64,000 bases of DNA from Adiantum capillus-veneris (lineage: Eukaryota; Streptophyta; Polypodiopsida; Polypodiales; Pteridaceae): the NCBI GenBank assembly GCA_014529385.2, contig CM043953.1, positions 95,444,842 to 95,508,841 of the forward strand, written 5' to 3'. A program made the position numbers and the translations under genes. Below the pieces are notes generated by a model. It did no database searches. It was not told the origin of the DNA and saw only the letters and a program-made list of their open reading frames with translations. Below are positions 34,308 to 47,602 of this stretch, one piece after another; the first letter of the stretch is position 1, and each line of letters starts with the position of its first letter.

Positions 34308-35573
34308 ACCTCGCACACACCCGTATCTTCGTTTCCTAATTACTACCACACTGTGAAACATTTACAAGCAATTCCTTAATTAAGTTTCCATACAATTTTT
34401 GTTCTGACAGCCATATTTTCAAACATCACCAAGACAAACTTTCATCAGACAATTCTAATAAAAAAGCCTACTTATTCAACTTAACGGTTGATCACGGTCG
34501 ACTTGCAACAACAAGATTTTCCTCTGCACCAATAGAGCTTTGTACAAAGGTTTTCTTATTCATATTCAAGTATTCAGTTCATGGAAATCATTCTCTTCAC
34601 GCACCAACCTACCATCATGCACCAACATGGCATCGGGCACCAATGCGGCATGGGCACCAACCCGCATCGTGCACCAACACGGCATGGGCACCAACCCGCA
34701 TCACGCACCAACGCGGCATCAAGATGCCATACAATTGATTTAGTCTCTATTCCAAAAATGCAATCCAATTCTCTTTCACCCAAACTTGACGCAAATAGTA
34801 TCTTTAAGAGAAGATAGTAATTCCTATTTAAGTTTTCATGAACAAAGCATGTGTTTTGGTTTATACAGCCAGTGTTTTTCTTATGGTTTCCTAGGCTCAT
34901 CTAAGTCATGCTTATCTACTATGCATGAACTTTAAAATAACTGGTACCTGGTATGGATTTATGAAAACATTCTGCTGTGGTGCTTGGTTTGCTTCAGCTA
35001 TTGGAGCATGGCATGGGTTGGCTCCATCATTGTTCTTCTTTGCGACTTTTGGGGCCATCACGTAGCTCAAAGATTAAAATTAGTAGGAAAGTTTCTCGTG
35101 CTAAGTGCAAGTCCAAGGGCTTGTTCAGTCAACATCCAACTAGTTTAATAACATTAAATTCTAGGGTCTAGTGGACCTAGTTTCCCCAGAAATTACGTGA
35201 AAAGCCGATTTTTTTATGTAGTTTGATAAAAATTTATTTATAAAAAAATATGCATGCACATAAAAATCACAAACATTTTCCCAAAGATGAAAAATTCTAT
35301 AAAACCTTTTGAAAATTTCTTAAATATATTTACTAATTTTATATAATTATTTTAGGCTAAAATTACCTATTTTTAGTGTATATCCTATTTATTTCTGCCT
35401 AAAAGTAACTTTTTTAAGCTAGAGAATCTCTGTTAGAAATCTCGAAAAAATCATATTTAGTTTTTGTCATGCACGAAGTGATTTTAAAATTTATAATCTT
35501 AATGACAAAAAAACTTTGATTGGATGCGTACTTAACCCTTAATTAGCTATTGATTAGTAGAATTTATGATCTT

Positions 35574-35672
35574 AGCTGATTTTATAGTGTCTAATTATTA
35601 ATTAGCTGAATTTATATTGTCTAATTACTAATTAGCTGATTTTATAGTGTCTAATTACTAATTAACTGAATC
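35574..35672. repeat. 30-bp minisatellite, about 3.3 copies
   Basis: Units starting AGCTGATTTTATAGTGTCTA begin at 35574, 35604 and 35634, with a partial unit at 35664. The block is absent from LTR copy L3. Confidence 0.9.
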
Positions 35673-35884
35673 TAATGACTCATAAATGATTATTCTCAAT
35701 TCGCTTGATGATACATGCATTTCTAGGTCAATGGGTGCAAGTATGAGTGTGTAATGAGCATGCATGCGAGATTTTTGTAGTTTTCAAAGATTCTTATCAT
35801 TCTTAGAGGCTTTATGCATGTGAGAATCATGCATGCAAGAGTTGCATGTTACATAGCATGAAAAATTCTAGAGAGAGAAAATAT

Positions 35885-35916
<32 letters not shown>

Positions 35917-36075
35917 TCTCTCTTAAAATATGTGCAAAACTTTAACTTGAAATATACCTCTAATTAAATGACTAGCTTCCCTCATCGCTCGTTTGTCGTG
36001 TTATCTTTGCCTCTTTTGTCGCACGTGTGTCGCCTCATTCGTCGCGAGTGCGTTCTCCACTCGAACTTCCTCTAG

Positions 36076-36079
<4 letters not shown>

Positions 36080-36116
<37 letters not shown>
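36080..36116. repeat. (GA)n tract in LTR L1
   Basis: About 18 GA units occupy the LTR position where L2 has about 55 units and L3 about 51. Confidence 0.95.
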
Positions 36117-36118
<2 letters not shown>

Positions 36119-36194
36119 TGTATGAGTGTATGTGTGAGTGAGAGAGAGTCTACCTGTGTGCAAACCGGTAGCGTTTCCTTCCTTGAGGCTAGGT

Positions 36195-36204
36195 CTTTAT
36201 ATAA
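36195..36204 (-). promoter_or_regulatory. Probable TATA box of the Gypsy-1 LTR
   Basis: On the minus (element) strand the sequence is TTATATAAAG, conserved in the L2 and L3 copies (near 37416 and 45463). The GA tract lies about 80 bp downstream in the transcript sense as a CT run. Confidence 0.5.
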
Positions 36205-36602
36205 GGGGGCAGGGCTGATGAGGATATGTCAAATGTTAGGTACAGGAGGAGGGGGCTCTCTCAATTAACTAAATTTGAATTCAGTTAATTGGGTTCTTTT
36301 ATGCATGTCATGATATTTGTCAGGTGAGTGCATGGTCCTTTATTCCTTCAATTTTTCCATAATAAAGAATTGTCAGCTTAAATATGAGCTAAAAGTGTAC
36401 ATTTCAGCCCTCTTTTGGACGTCGTCAAGTGCATTAGAAAGCTCTCTTTAGTGACTTCAAGATGCACACATCGATACACATTTTTTTTTAAACTTACGAC
36501 TAGACTAAGAAATTTTACAAAAACAAACACGTAAAGCTTAGGGTACTGCTCCTTCAATTAATGAATGGGGGTACAAAACGTTGTTGAGGCAGGTACATTA
36601 CA

Positions 36603-36917
36603 TGAGTCGTCTCCTTATGTTGTGATTGTTGATTTTGAGGGGAGTCTAGGATTAGAATCTAGGATTAAATGTAATTTAGTTTTTTTTGTCTCTTAGACTC
36701 CTCTCTCTTCAACTTGTTGCTTCAACACCTCGTGGATTCTTTGTCAAGTAAAACCAGTCAGTTTGATTTCTGCTTGAGCTTTTTGTATTCTTTCTTATTT
36801 AAGTTTCTCAAGCCTTGCATCTAGTCTGGCATCATCAAATGTGGAGGACTCTTGTTGTGTTTCTTCTCATTTCTTCTTTTTCTCAGCCCTCTTTGCATGT
36901 GAGTCCAATGGTAGGAT
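36603..36917. other. Unrelated spacer between LTR copies L1 and L2
   Basis: The sequence does not match the polypurine tract or chromodomain end that normally follows this LTR, and no coding was recognised. It marks a rearrangement junction. Confidence 0.6.
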
Positions 36918-37192
36918 GGGCATATGAGAATCGTGCATGCAAGAGTTGCATGTTACATAGCATGAAAGATTACAAAAATTTCTAGAGAGAGAAAATGATG
37001 AGAGGAAGAAAAGAGAGAGAGAGAGAGAGAAAGAGAGTCTCTCTTAGAATATGTGCAAACTTGAAATATACCTCTAATTAAATGAGTAGCTTCCCTCGTC
37101 ACTTTGTTTGTCACGTTATCTTTGCCTCCTTTGTCGCTCGTGCGTCGCCTCATTCGTCGCGAGTGCGTTCTCCATGCGAACTTCCTCTAGCT

Positions 37193-37304
<112 letters not shown>

Positions 37305-37439
37305 ACACATGTCTATGCATGAGTGGGAGAGATTCTATATGTGTACAAACTTGCAGCGTTTCCTTCTTGGACCACCCAAGAATGTGTAGTAGCTTGTGAG
37401 GGGAAGGCTAGGTCTTTATATAAGGGAGCATGGTTGATG

Positions 37440-38119
37440 TCCGAGGATTCACCATGGAAAACTTATTGCACCACGTAAGTGCAAGGGAGGGGGGTTTTTT
37501 ACAAGTTACATAAGCGTATAAGTAAGGGGTACGCCCCCAATAATTTATCTCTCAAAGTTAAAAATAAGGGAGGGGGTATCATATTTGGGGGGGGGGGGGG
37601 GGGGGGGATTGACCAGGTTGATTACTTGTAATGATTGGTCACCGTTGTGCACTAGAACTCGGATAAATTTTGGGGAAGTTTTTTATCAAGTCACGCATCA
37701 AATTTTTCATCAATCCGATCATAGATAAGGGCTGCTTTGGAGCAAGTCAAGGGTTGATTTACACCAGTTTTGGATGGGTCGGAATTGGGCGAGTAGTCAG
37801 AGTGCAAGCTGATCGGGCACATAGTTTGAAATTCAAACTATTACACATTGAGGGTACATCTAGTTATCAACAAAAGTGGTTCCTTAGTACGTTGCCAGTC
37901 ACTATGCTACACACTCTTTGACTAGTTTTACTCAGTTAGATCATGTGAGACCTAAATTATATATGTAAGATAGGGGTATGATAGTTTTCTTCATTGATTG
38001 TCGTATAAGTGTAGAAAAGGGGGTCATATTCCATAATATGAGTCGTATATAGGGGTTTTATCAAAGTTGTCTGCTCACAGGTGGCATCCCATTTTGTATA
38101 TAGAGTGAATCCCCTGGGG
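37440..38119. mobile_element. 680-bp MITE-like insertion in LTR L2
   Basis: The heptamer GTTGATG occurs at 37433-37439 and 38120-38126, and the sequence between them is absent from L1 and L3, where the LTR is continuous. The ends are related inversely: TCCGAGGATTCAC at the left and, reverse-complemented, CCCCAGGGGATTCAC at the right, sharing GGATTCAC. It has no coding capacity and contains a 21-base G run at 37587-37607. The element class is unclear. Confidence 0.7.
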
Positions 38120-38513
38120 GTTGATGAGGATCTTCCAAATGTCAGGTACAAGAGGAGGGGGCTCTCTCAATTAACCAAATTTGAATTCGGTTAACTGGGT
38201 CTTTTATGCATGTTCTGATACTTGTCAGAAGATGAGTGCATGTCCCTTTAACCCTTCAGTTTTTCCATAATGAAAAAAATTGCCAACTTAAATGTGAGCT
38301 TTAGTTCACATTTCGGCCATGTTTTGGACGCCGTCAGGTGCGTTAGAAATCTCTCTTTAGTGACTTCAAGATCCACACATTGATACACAAATTTTTTTTA
38401 TAACCTGCGACTAGACTTAAAATATTTACAAAAACGGACATGTAAAGCTTAGGGTACTGCTCCTTCAATTAATGAATGGGGGTACAAAACGTCATTGAGG
38501 AAGGTACATTACA

Positions 38514-38530
38514 TGATCCCAAACTTAAGA
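38514..38530 (-). promoter_or_regulatory. Gypsy-1 polypurine tract
   Basis: The minus strand reads TTAAGTTTGGGATCA directly before the LTR start TGTAATGTACC. The same junction is found at 45869 beside L3. Confidence 0.75.
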
Positions 38531-38532
38531 AA

Positions 38533-39060
38533 TCAAATTGTCCTCATTTGGAAGAAGTCGGGAAAATCCTTCAAGAGATTTCTTTCATCTTCCCAAATGG
38601 CATCTTCTTTAGGGTAATCTTTCCATTGGACTAGATGCTCTCTTAGGGTTCTATTTCTAAGGTAACTTTCCCTGGATTCTAGGATTCTATCAGGTTGAAG
38701 CTCAAGAGTTCCTTGGGTGGGAATTACAATTTGTCAATCATCAAGAACATGATTTGTGTTGGAGATGTATTCCTTCAATTTACTAACATGGAATACATTA
38801 TGAACCTTGAGATGAGAGGGTAGCTTGAGTCTGTAGGCTTAACTTCCTATGTTCTTTTCTATCACGTAGGGTCCACAATATCTGTAGCTAAGCTTCTTAT
38901 ACTTGCCCAAATATGGATTACTTTTCTTTGGCTTTACTCTTAAGAAAACTCAATCCCCAGGCTTGAAGGTCCTTTGTGATCTGCTTTGGTCTGCATACTT
39001 CTTTTGTCGGTCCTTAGCAGCTTGAATTTCTTTACGTATTGCCTTAGTCTGGGCCTCCAT
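38533..39060 (-). pseudogene. Gypsy-1 integrase tail with chromodomain-like segment
   Basis: The minus strand reads FKPGD, KYKKLSYRYCGPYVIEKNIG, YRLKLPSHLKVHNVFHVSKL and then LREHLVQWKDYPKEDAIWED before a TGA at 38535-38533. The last part matches the chromodomain core of chromoviruses (YLVKWKGY..EDATWE), with the aromatic and acidic residues that would contact histone tails partly kept. A few stops interrupt the block. The tail would steer integration to marked chromatin. Confidence 0.85.
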
Positions 39061-39065
39061 ATCTT

Positions 39066-39839
39066 CTAGAATTTTCTTGGAAGCTCAACTCTTATAGTTG
39101 GATGTGAGAAATTTAAAGGTGATAAACAATCGTGACAATAAAGTGCACATAAAGGTTTCATTCCAATACGTTGATGGTGGGATGCCTTATATGAAGATTC
39201 CACTAGGGGCAAGTATTGGATCCACTTGTTAGGTTCTCTTTCGCAATATGCTCTTAGGATGTCTTCAATGACTTGATTCACGCGTTTGGTTTGACCATCA
39301 GTTTGAGGATGATAGGGTGTACTAAAATCCAACTGGGTACCAATGGCTCTAAACAATGAGGTCCAAAAGTTGGAAGTGAACTTAGTATCTTGGTCGCTTA
39401 CTATCCGCTTTGAGAATCCATGAGGTCAAAAAATCTCCTTGACAAAGATTCGGGCTACATTTGATACTGTATAGGTAATCTTTATCAGGATGATGTGGGC
39501 AACTTTAGTCAGCATATCCACGACTACCATTATGGAATCATATCCTCCCTGAACTTTGGGTAATCCGGATACAAAGTCCATACTGATACACTCCCACTTG
39601 ATTTGAGGTATATCCAGAGGTTGAAGTTTCCCTGGGAGTTTTACTCTTTCATCTTTAACTCTTTGGCAGATTAAGCATTGGCGAACATACCGTAGAACAT
39701 CTCCTTTCATTCCTTTCCAATAGAAGCTCTTCCTTGTTGCATTGAGAGTTTTGGCATAGCCCGGATGTCCAGATGTTGGGCTATCATGAGATTCATAAAG
39801 GATAGTTTTTCTTAATGTTGCATTCTTCAACACACACAA
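39066..39839 (-). pseudogene. Gypsy-1 integrase
   Basis: The block 39426-39839 has the H2C2 finger (HDSPTSGHPGYAKT ... CLICQRVK), then WECISMDFVSGLPKV with the first Asp. A stop and shift precede the second block (39066-39356), which reads FSTPYHPQTDGQTKRVNQVIED. In gypsy integrases this motif is normally QTERVN, so the catalytic Glu is Lys here. The sister copy Gypsy-2 keeps Glu. Integration activity would be lost even without the stops. Confidence 0.92.
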
Positions 39840-40079
39840 TCCTTTTCGGTAATATAAGCACCCATGACATCATAATGTTGTAATGATGCTTCATTTTGAG
39901 GTGTCTTATCCTTCACAATAGCAAATTGCTTCTGATGATCAGGGTCCATTTGTGCAACTTCCCTTACCTTGACCAAAATTGGGCTACTAGGCATAGAGAT
40001 TAAGCTTACAAAGGCTTTACAGCTCAAGGCATCAACTACTGAATTCTCCTTGCCTGGTCTATAGACAATTGCAAAGTCA

Positions 40080-40730
40080 AACTCTTGAAGTAATTCAACC
40101 CACTGTCATTGTCGCACATTGAGTAGAGGTTGAGTTAAAATCCACTTCAAGCTTTTGTGATGAGTCACTAAAGTAAATCTCTGGCCCAATAGATAGTGTC
40201 TCCATAGCTTTAAGGCATGAATGAATGCTAGTAATTCAAGATCATGAGTTGGATAATTTTGTTCATGAATCTTTAGCTTTCAAGGTAAAAGCAACAGGTC
40301 TTCCATATTTCGTAAGCACTCCATCGATTGCTATACCACTATCATCTATAACCACTTCAAAAGGCTTTGTGAAATCAGTTAGCTTTAAGCATGGAGCTGA
40401 GGTGCCTTCAATTTTAGAGTTTCAAAACTCTCATGGTGTTCATCATTCCATTGAATCATTGTTCCCTTCTTTAAAAGATAAGTCAAAGGGGCAGCATCTG
40501 CAGTATAATCTTTGATGAAGATGCGATACCATCCTATTATACCAAGAAATCCTCTGATTTCACTAACATTTTGGGGTCATGGCCAATCCATAATATATTT
40601 AACCTTGGCAGGATCCAGTAAAATTCCATTGGTTGATACTATAAAACCCAAGTATGATTTTTGGGGATGAAAAGATACACTTGCTCTCCTTAGCATACAA
40701 CTTATCTTGGCGTAGGATCTCCAAAACTTT
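40080..40730 (-). pseudogene. Gypsy-1 RNase H
   Basis: The minus strand reads DFTKPFEVVIDDSGIAIDGV, a gypsy RNase H start, preceded by GFLGIIGWYRIF and MDWPRPQNVSEI, the RT-RNase H connection, although stops are frequent. The active-site Asp is within VIDDSG. Confidence 0.85.
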
Positions 40731-41290
40731 TCATACATGACCCTCATGTTGCTCTTTGTCCTTTGAGTAAACTAGAATATCATCAAACAATACGCTGAAA
40801 AAATCAGCTAGGTGTTCTTTGAATATATCTTGCATAAGATGATTGAATGTTTCTAGGGCATTTGCCAATCCAAAAGACATAACAATCAACTCGTAATGTC
40901 CATAGCGAGTGTTAAATGTTGTCTTTGGAATGTCTTCTTCCCTAACACAAATCTGATAGTAATTGAACCTTAGGTCTATCTTTGTAAAGACTTTAGCTCT
41001 GTGCATGCTTGCTCTTTACTGTAACCTTGTTCAATCCTCTGTATACGTAGTCAATACAGAATCGAAGAGTTTTGTCCTTCTTCTTCTGAAATAGAATAAG
41101 TGCTCCCCTTCTTGAATTGCTGGTTCAAATATATCCTTGTTCCAATAACTAGTGAAGCTGTTGTTTTAGCTCAATCACATCAGATAAGGACATTTTATAG
41201 GGTCATTTTGACACAGGTGCACTTCCTAGAAGAACTTCAATTTCATGATCTATATCCCTTTTCGGTGGTATCTCGGTGAGTTCCTCAGAA
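40731..41290 (-). pseudogene. Gypsy-1 reverse transcriptase
   Basis: The best block (40731-41006) carries [40 protein letters not shown] and SVLFDDILVYS, with FDD in place of the usual YLDD and both Asp kept. The palm continues right into fragments up to about 41290 (PPKRDIDHEIEVLL, SDVIELKQQL) in other frames. Confidence 0.9.
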
Positions 41291-41530
41291 ATACATTGGC
41301 AAACTCACTTAACCATGGGTTTTTAGTTTTTTCTTTCTTAGGGTCCACTTTGTTAAGCTTTACTACATAGATTTAATGTCCTGATTTTCTATTGGCTTTT
41401 AGGAGTCGACTAGCTTTAACTAACTAAACTTTTGGAGTTCTCCTCTTTCCTTGGATTAAAGCTTCTTCCCCAGTTTTATCCGTAAAAATTACTTTTCCTT
41501 TTGAACACAAGATGCTAGCTTTGTTTGCTA

Positions 41531-42016
41531 CTAACCAATCCATTCCCAATATTCCGTCGTATATCCCAATTGGTAAGTTCTAAACAATGCAGAAGTGGAT
41601 CTTTCCCCTAATTCAAAATCTAGGATTCCCACCATAGGTCTAGATATAATTGATTTCCCATTTTCCATTTCATCTATCATAGGGTTGGTTAGATTCTGGG
41701 ATAGCCTTAACTTTTGTAGGCATTTAATGATCAATGAGAAAGATTCACCTTGGCGGTTGGTCAATGTTTGAATAACTACTAACTGTTCTTGAGCCCGAGG
41801 ATTGTCAATAGCAGCATGGCGGGTCGCTCTATCCATTTCTTCTTCTAGTATGGGCTTTATTCTTATCGTATGAGCATGCCCTCGAACAGGTCTTCCTCTG
41901 CCATAAGTTCTAGAAACTCGACCATGGCCTCTTCCACGTCCGTATGCACGTCCTCCAGTTCTTTTTCCCTGATGATTCCCACCAGGCCTAGCTTCAACTG
42001 CTGCATTAAATACCAA
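41531..42016 (-). pseudogene. Gypsy-1 protease region, active site deleted
   Basis: The frame contains the basic Gly-Arg-rich Gag tail, then RQGESFSLIIKCLQKLRLSQ. In Gypsy-2 the same place reads SLIIDCGSTHSFLSPKCLQK. An internal deletion of about 12 codons in Gypsy-1 has therefore removed the DCGSTH catalytic motif. The block continues with GILDFELG and a frame change near 41580 in the conserved DWLVANK part. Confidence 0.9.
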
Positions 42017-42019
42017 GCG

Positions 42020-42690
42020 AGGACATTATCATCTGTAATTCCCTAGTTCAATGCACTCAAAATGGCGGAGCTCTCTTTGTCTTTGGTTTATTGCAGGTGC
42101 TGCATAACCTTGGGGTCTTCTCCCTTGGAATCTGGCTGGATTAATTCTTCTCTGGATCTCACTAGAATTCATTGACTGAAATCTCCTCTTCTTGGCCAAA
42201 GGCTTAGTACTCAATAGTGCATCCTACAATGATGTGGGTTTCATGGCTTCAAGATGAGCATCCAAAGGTGCATTTAACCCTTGGCAGAATTGAGCCACTT
42301 GTTGCTTATTTGTCAAAATCGGTCCATACCTCCTCAATGTAACAAACTTGGAGAAATACTCCTCCAAGGTCAACTCATTTTTCTTTAAATCAAAGAACTC
42401 ATGACCAGGGGGCAGATATCTTCCTCTGACTGCCTATTTGATTTCATACCAAGACTAGGAATCTTTTGCAACACCCTTGCCACACGATAGTACTATTTCC
42501 ACCATATCTTTTCTTCTCTAATCAACCAAACATTCCCAGCAAGGATCAATTTGCTTGTGCCATCTTAGTGGCAGTAAAGTAGTCATCCATGGATTCTATC
42601 CATGCCTCAACATCATTTTCATTATTAGCTCCTTGACCCTTGAAAGAAGGGGGTTGCATCTGCTTTTCAGGAGAAACTTCTTCTCATATA
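42020..42690 (-). pseudogene. gag: Gypsy-1 gag
   Basis: Fragments read PPSFKGQG, DVEAWIESMDDYFTATKMAQ, LEEYFSKFVTLRRYGPILTN and FCQGLNAPLDAHLEAM, a typical retrotrans_gag domain, followed by LAKKRRFQSMNSSEIQRR and a degenerate knuckle (FECIELGNYR) in which one Cys and the His are gone. Stops interrupt it repeatedly. Confidence 0.85.
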
Positions 42691-42957
42691 CATCTGTGTA
42701 GAGAGCCGCTTGGGCTTCCATTTGTCCTTGGTTCTATTACACTAGATCCATCATTTCCCATCCATCAACAGGCTTTTAGCCCGTAGCATTAGTTGCACCA
42801 ACGACTATCTTAAAACATACAGGGATCACCAATTCCCAACAAGCTCATAAGTAAAGAGGCACTCAAGAGACAATTTACAAGAAAAATCAATGGCTATTAT
42901 TTATGTAAGAACCTTTTACAACAATGGGGTCCATGACCTTATTAAAAAATTATAGCA

Positions 42958-43461
42958 CTAATTTAAATTTTTCTGGTGTATTATCATAGCCATGATATTC
43001 TTGTGCCTCTTTAGATAGAAATGCGGGGTTTCTCCAACAAGGGCTAGGAACTGATAAATGGAGGAGAGTTGTGGTAATCCGGTCATCCATCCCTTGCCCA
43101 AGAAGTGGCTATTTCTCTGCATAACAACCACTCTATCTTTTGGAACGACTACAATGACCTTGTCATAGACCCATCGATTGAGGTTAACGCTTCCATCTGC
43201 GATCATTGTCCTGAAGTTGTTTGGCCAAAAGATATAGTAATGGACCAGCTTCTTCTCTTCACACCATTTGAGGCAGAGGAGATCATTCATCAAATTGCCT
43301 AAGCTTCCCACCCTAATGGTGAAAGTGCCTCCTGATCCCACCAGGTTCTGTACCATCCTTGCTGGATCCTTGTAAAATGCAGAGTGGTCAATGCTTCTAG
43401 AATCTTCATGACTATTTCTCAAAATTCGTAGTAGTTTGATCGGCATGCAGTCCAGATACAT
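42958..43461 (-). CDS. 167-codon leader ORF of unknown function in Gypsy-1
   Basis: An uninterrupted minus-strand frame lies between the PBS and the gag remnant. It begins with ATG at 43461 and contains WCEEKKLVHYYIFWPNNF, VNLNRWVYDKVIVVVPKDRV and QFLALVGETPHFYLKRHKNI. No known domain is recognised and there is no signal peptide or clear membrane helix. Staying open in a region where every neighbouring frame is broken is noteworthy. It could be a captured sequence, an accessory gene, or chance. Confidence 0.4.
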   Translation of the reverse strand: MYLDCMPIKLLRILRNSHEDSRSIDHSAFYKDPARMVQNLVGSGGTFTIRVGSLGNLMNDLLCLKWCEEKKLVHYYIFWPNNFRTMIADGSVNLNRWVYDKVIVVVPKDRVVVMQRNSHFLGKGWMTGLPQLSSIYQFLALVGETPHFYLKRHKNIMAMIIHQKNLN

Positions 43462-43511
43462 GATGTTGAATATTTAAAATTGCATGTATACCTCATGCTA
43501 ATCATGAAATG

Positions 43512-43615
<104 letters not shown>

Positions 43616-43700
43616 ATTTAGAAAACATAAGCAGACAATAGTGGATATTAAAATAATGACTTTCTATCTACATCCTATCGTTAACCTAGGTTTAACATAG

Positions 43701-43712
43701 GCTCTCATACCA
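43701..43712 (-). promoter_or_regulatory. Gypsy-1 primer-binding site
   Basis: The minus strand reads TGGTATGAGAGC two bases after the LTR end, matching initiator-Met tRNA with one mismatch. Confidence 0.85.
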
Positions 43713-43714
43713 CA

Positions 43715-45868
<2,154 letters not shown>

Positions 45869-45912
45869 TGATCCCCAACTTAAGAAATCAAAATGTCCTC
45901 ATTTTGAAAGGA
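45869..45912 (-). pseudogene. Gypsy-2 polypurine tract and end of polyprotein
   Basis: About 44 bp match 38514-38557: the polypurine tract and the last codons of the chromodomain tail. The match then stops at the boundary of the gag-only element. Confidence 0.8.
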
Positions 45913-45949
45913 AGTTTGTTTCCTCAATAACCACCCCTTTGCTGCGTGT

Positions 45950-47495
45950 AACTGCTCGTACAGGAACTGGTTCTGCGGTCTTTGCCTCAGTAGCCGCAGT
46001 AGCAGGTGTTTTTGGACACTGGGCCGCAAAATGCCCATACTTACCACGAGTATAGAAATTTAGACTTCGACTCTAGACATTACCATGACCCGTCTCGGCC
46101 AGTACCCCCTTGGTACCTGCCGCGCCCCGTACCAGTACCACTGATACTTCATTTCTCTTCTTGGGACACACTGGTAGTCTCCACTCTTACTGGTTCAACA
46201 TTGGTAAATGCCACCACAAAAAAACAGATCTTTTTCCTTCTTGAAATGATGAATATGAATGCCACAGTTGTTCCATAGATGGCCGTAGGCTTTGCAGTAA
46301 GTACACTATGGACATTCATTGGAAACATAATCTTTGGATTTACACTTTGAACACCAGGTTTCCATTCTTCTTAATGGTTGTCTGGTCTGGCTGATTTTAG
46401 AAATCTGCCGAGCCATCTCATCAATCTTTGTAGACCAAGATCCCTTCTTAGTCTTGTCTTTGATCTTTTCATCTGAGCTACTTTCAGAGCTACTGAAGGT
46501 CTTACTAGAATCATAATTCTCAGTAGAAGTACTGCTACTATTGGACCTCCTCTTCTTATGACTCCTTTCCTTCTTAGCCTATTGTTCCAGCTTCAGGGCT
46601 CGCTGCACCAAATCATTAAATTTCTTTGTTGGTGCAAGCACTTCCTGTTTCCTAAGCTTATTACTACGAAAACATTTAAAAAGCATGTCCACAACCGCTT
46701 TTCTAATGGTGGTTCCTGCAACTGCCTAGTCAGCTCCTTGATTTTCTCAACGTAACTTTTGACTGATAATTTTCTTTGCTTTAACCTATCCAGTTCACAA
46801 AGGATATCCTCATCTCCTCTGTTATCTGAATATTCTAGTCGGAAAGCTTTGAGCAGTTTGTTATATGATTTGAGTTGGCAAGCTGGGTAATGGTAGTACC
46901 ATTTTCTTGCTACCTCCTTTAATGTTTGAGGAAAGTATTCCCCCCAGTCATCTTCATCAATATTTTTCAACTCAACATACTATTCAAAGGCTTGGATATG
47001 AACATCTGGGTCATCTTTCTTTCCACCTTTGAACACTGGGAAAGAAATTTCAATGAAGAGGTGTAATCATGTTGATTAGCATTGTTTCGGCTTCTTCTCA
47101 CCTTAGGAACCTGACTCCTTCTTGAAGATTTCTTGTAATGGTCTGTGTCTACATCCTAGTCAATTTATTATTCAGCCTCAGTTTCTGTCTCCTCCCTGGC
47201 TTTTCTATTGGAACTATTACGACTACCTTTATTGCCTTTGGCTCCTTCATCCCCATGTGTGGTCCAAGAACTCCTGGCCTTGCGTTCTTCCCTCTCAGCC
47301 CTTCTTCTTCTGAACTGACTGGAGTGCTGAGTGTCCTTAGCCTCATTAGCACCATTGTGCTCCTCCTAAGCCTTAGTCTCATTCCTTAGTTCATTCTTAG
47401 GATCAGAATCTCTTTTTGACTCCTCAGGGATATATAGGGTCAACGTGGTAGGATGGTTTACGACCACGGCTGGTTTTGGGTGCCATAACTTCAGC
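45950..47495 (-). pseudogene. gag: Gag with multiple zinc knuckles
   Basis: The Gag core (46593-46970) reads DEDDWGEYFPQTLKEVARKW and YYHYPACQLKSYNKLLKAF, a retrotrans_gag domain. Further along the minus strand, two tandem knuckles are readable, CSKCKSKDYVSNEC (Tyr replaces His) and CTYCKAYGHLWNNC (complete), followed by a third degenerate one, FYTRGKYGHFAAQC, with both first Cys residues lost. Stops and frame changes occur between blocks. The three-knuckle layout differs from Gypsy-1 and Gypsy-2, so it is another family. Confidence 0.8.
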
Positions 47496-47602
47496 TGAAA
47501 ATTCAAACTAGGAGAAGTGTTCTGATCAACGAGCAAACATCTCTAACCACCGTGATCACCAAAATGGAATTGAAGCTGATCTCTTTAGATAGACGATTCC
47601 AG

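Larger units (their letters stand above)
34165..36602 (-). repeat. Gypsy-1 LTR copy L1
   Basis: It aligns with 43940-45868 with interruptions and ends, like it, at GGTACATTACA. Relative to the other copy it has about 450 extra bases (about 35435-35885), including a 30-bp minisatellite. It carries a TATATAA box near 36195-36204 and a GA tract at 36080-36116. Confidence 0.85.
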
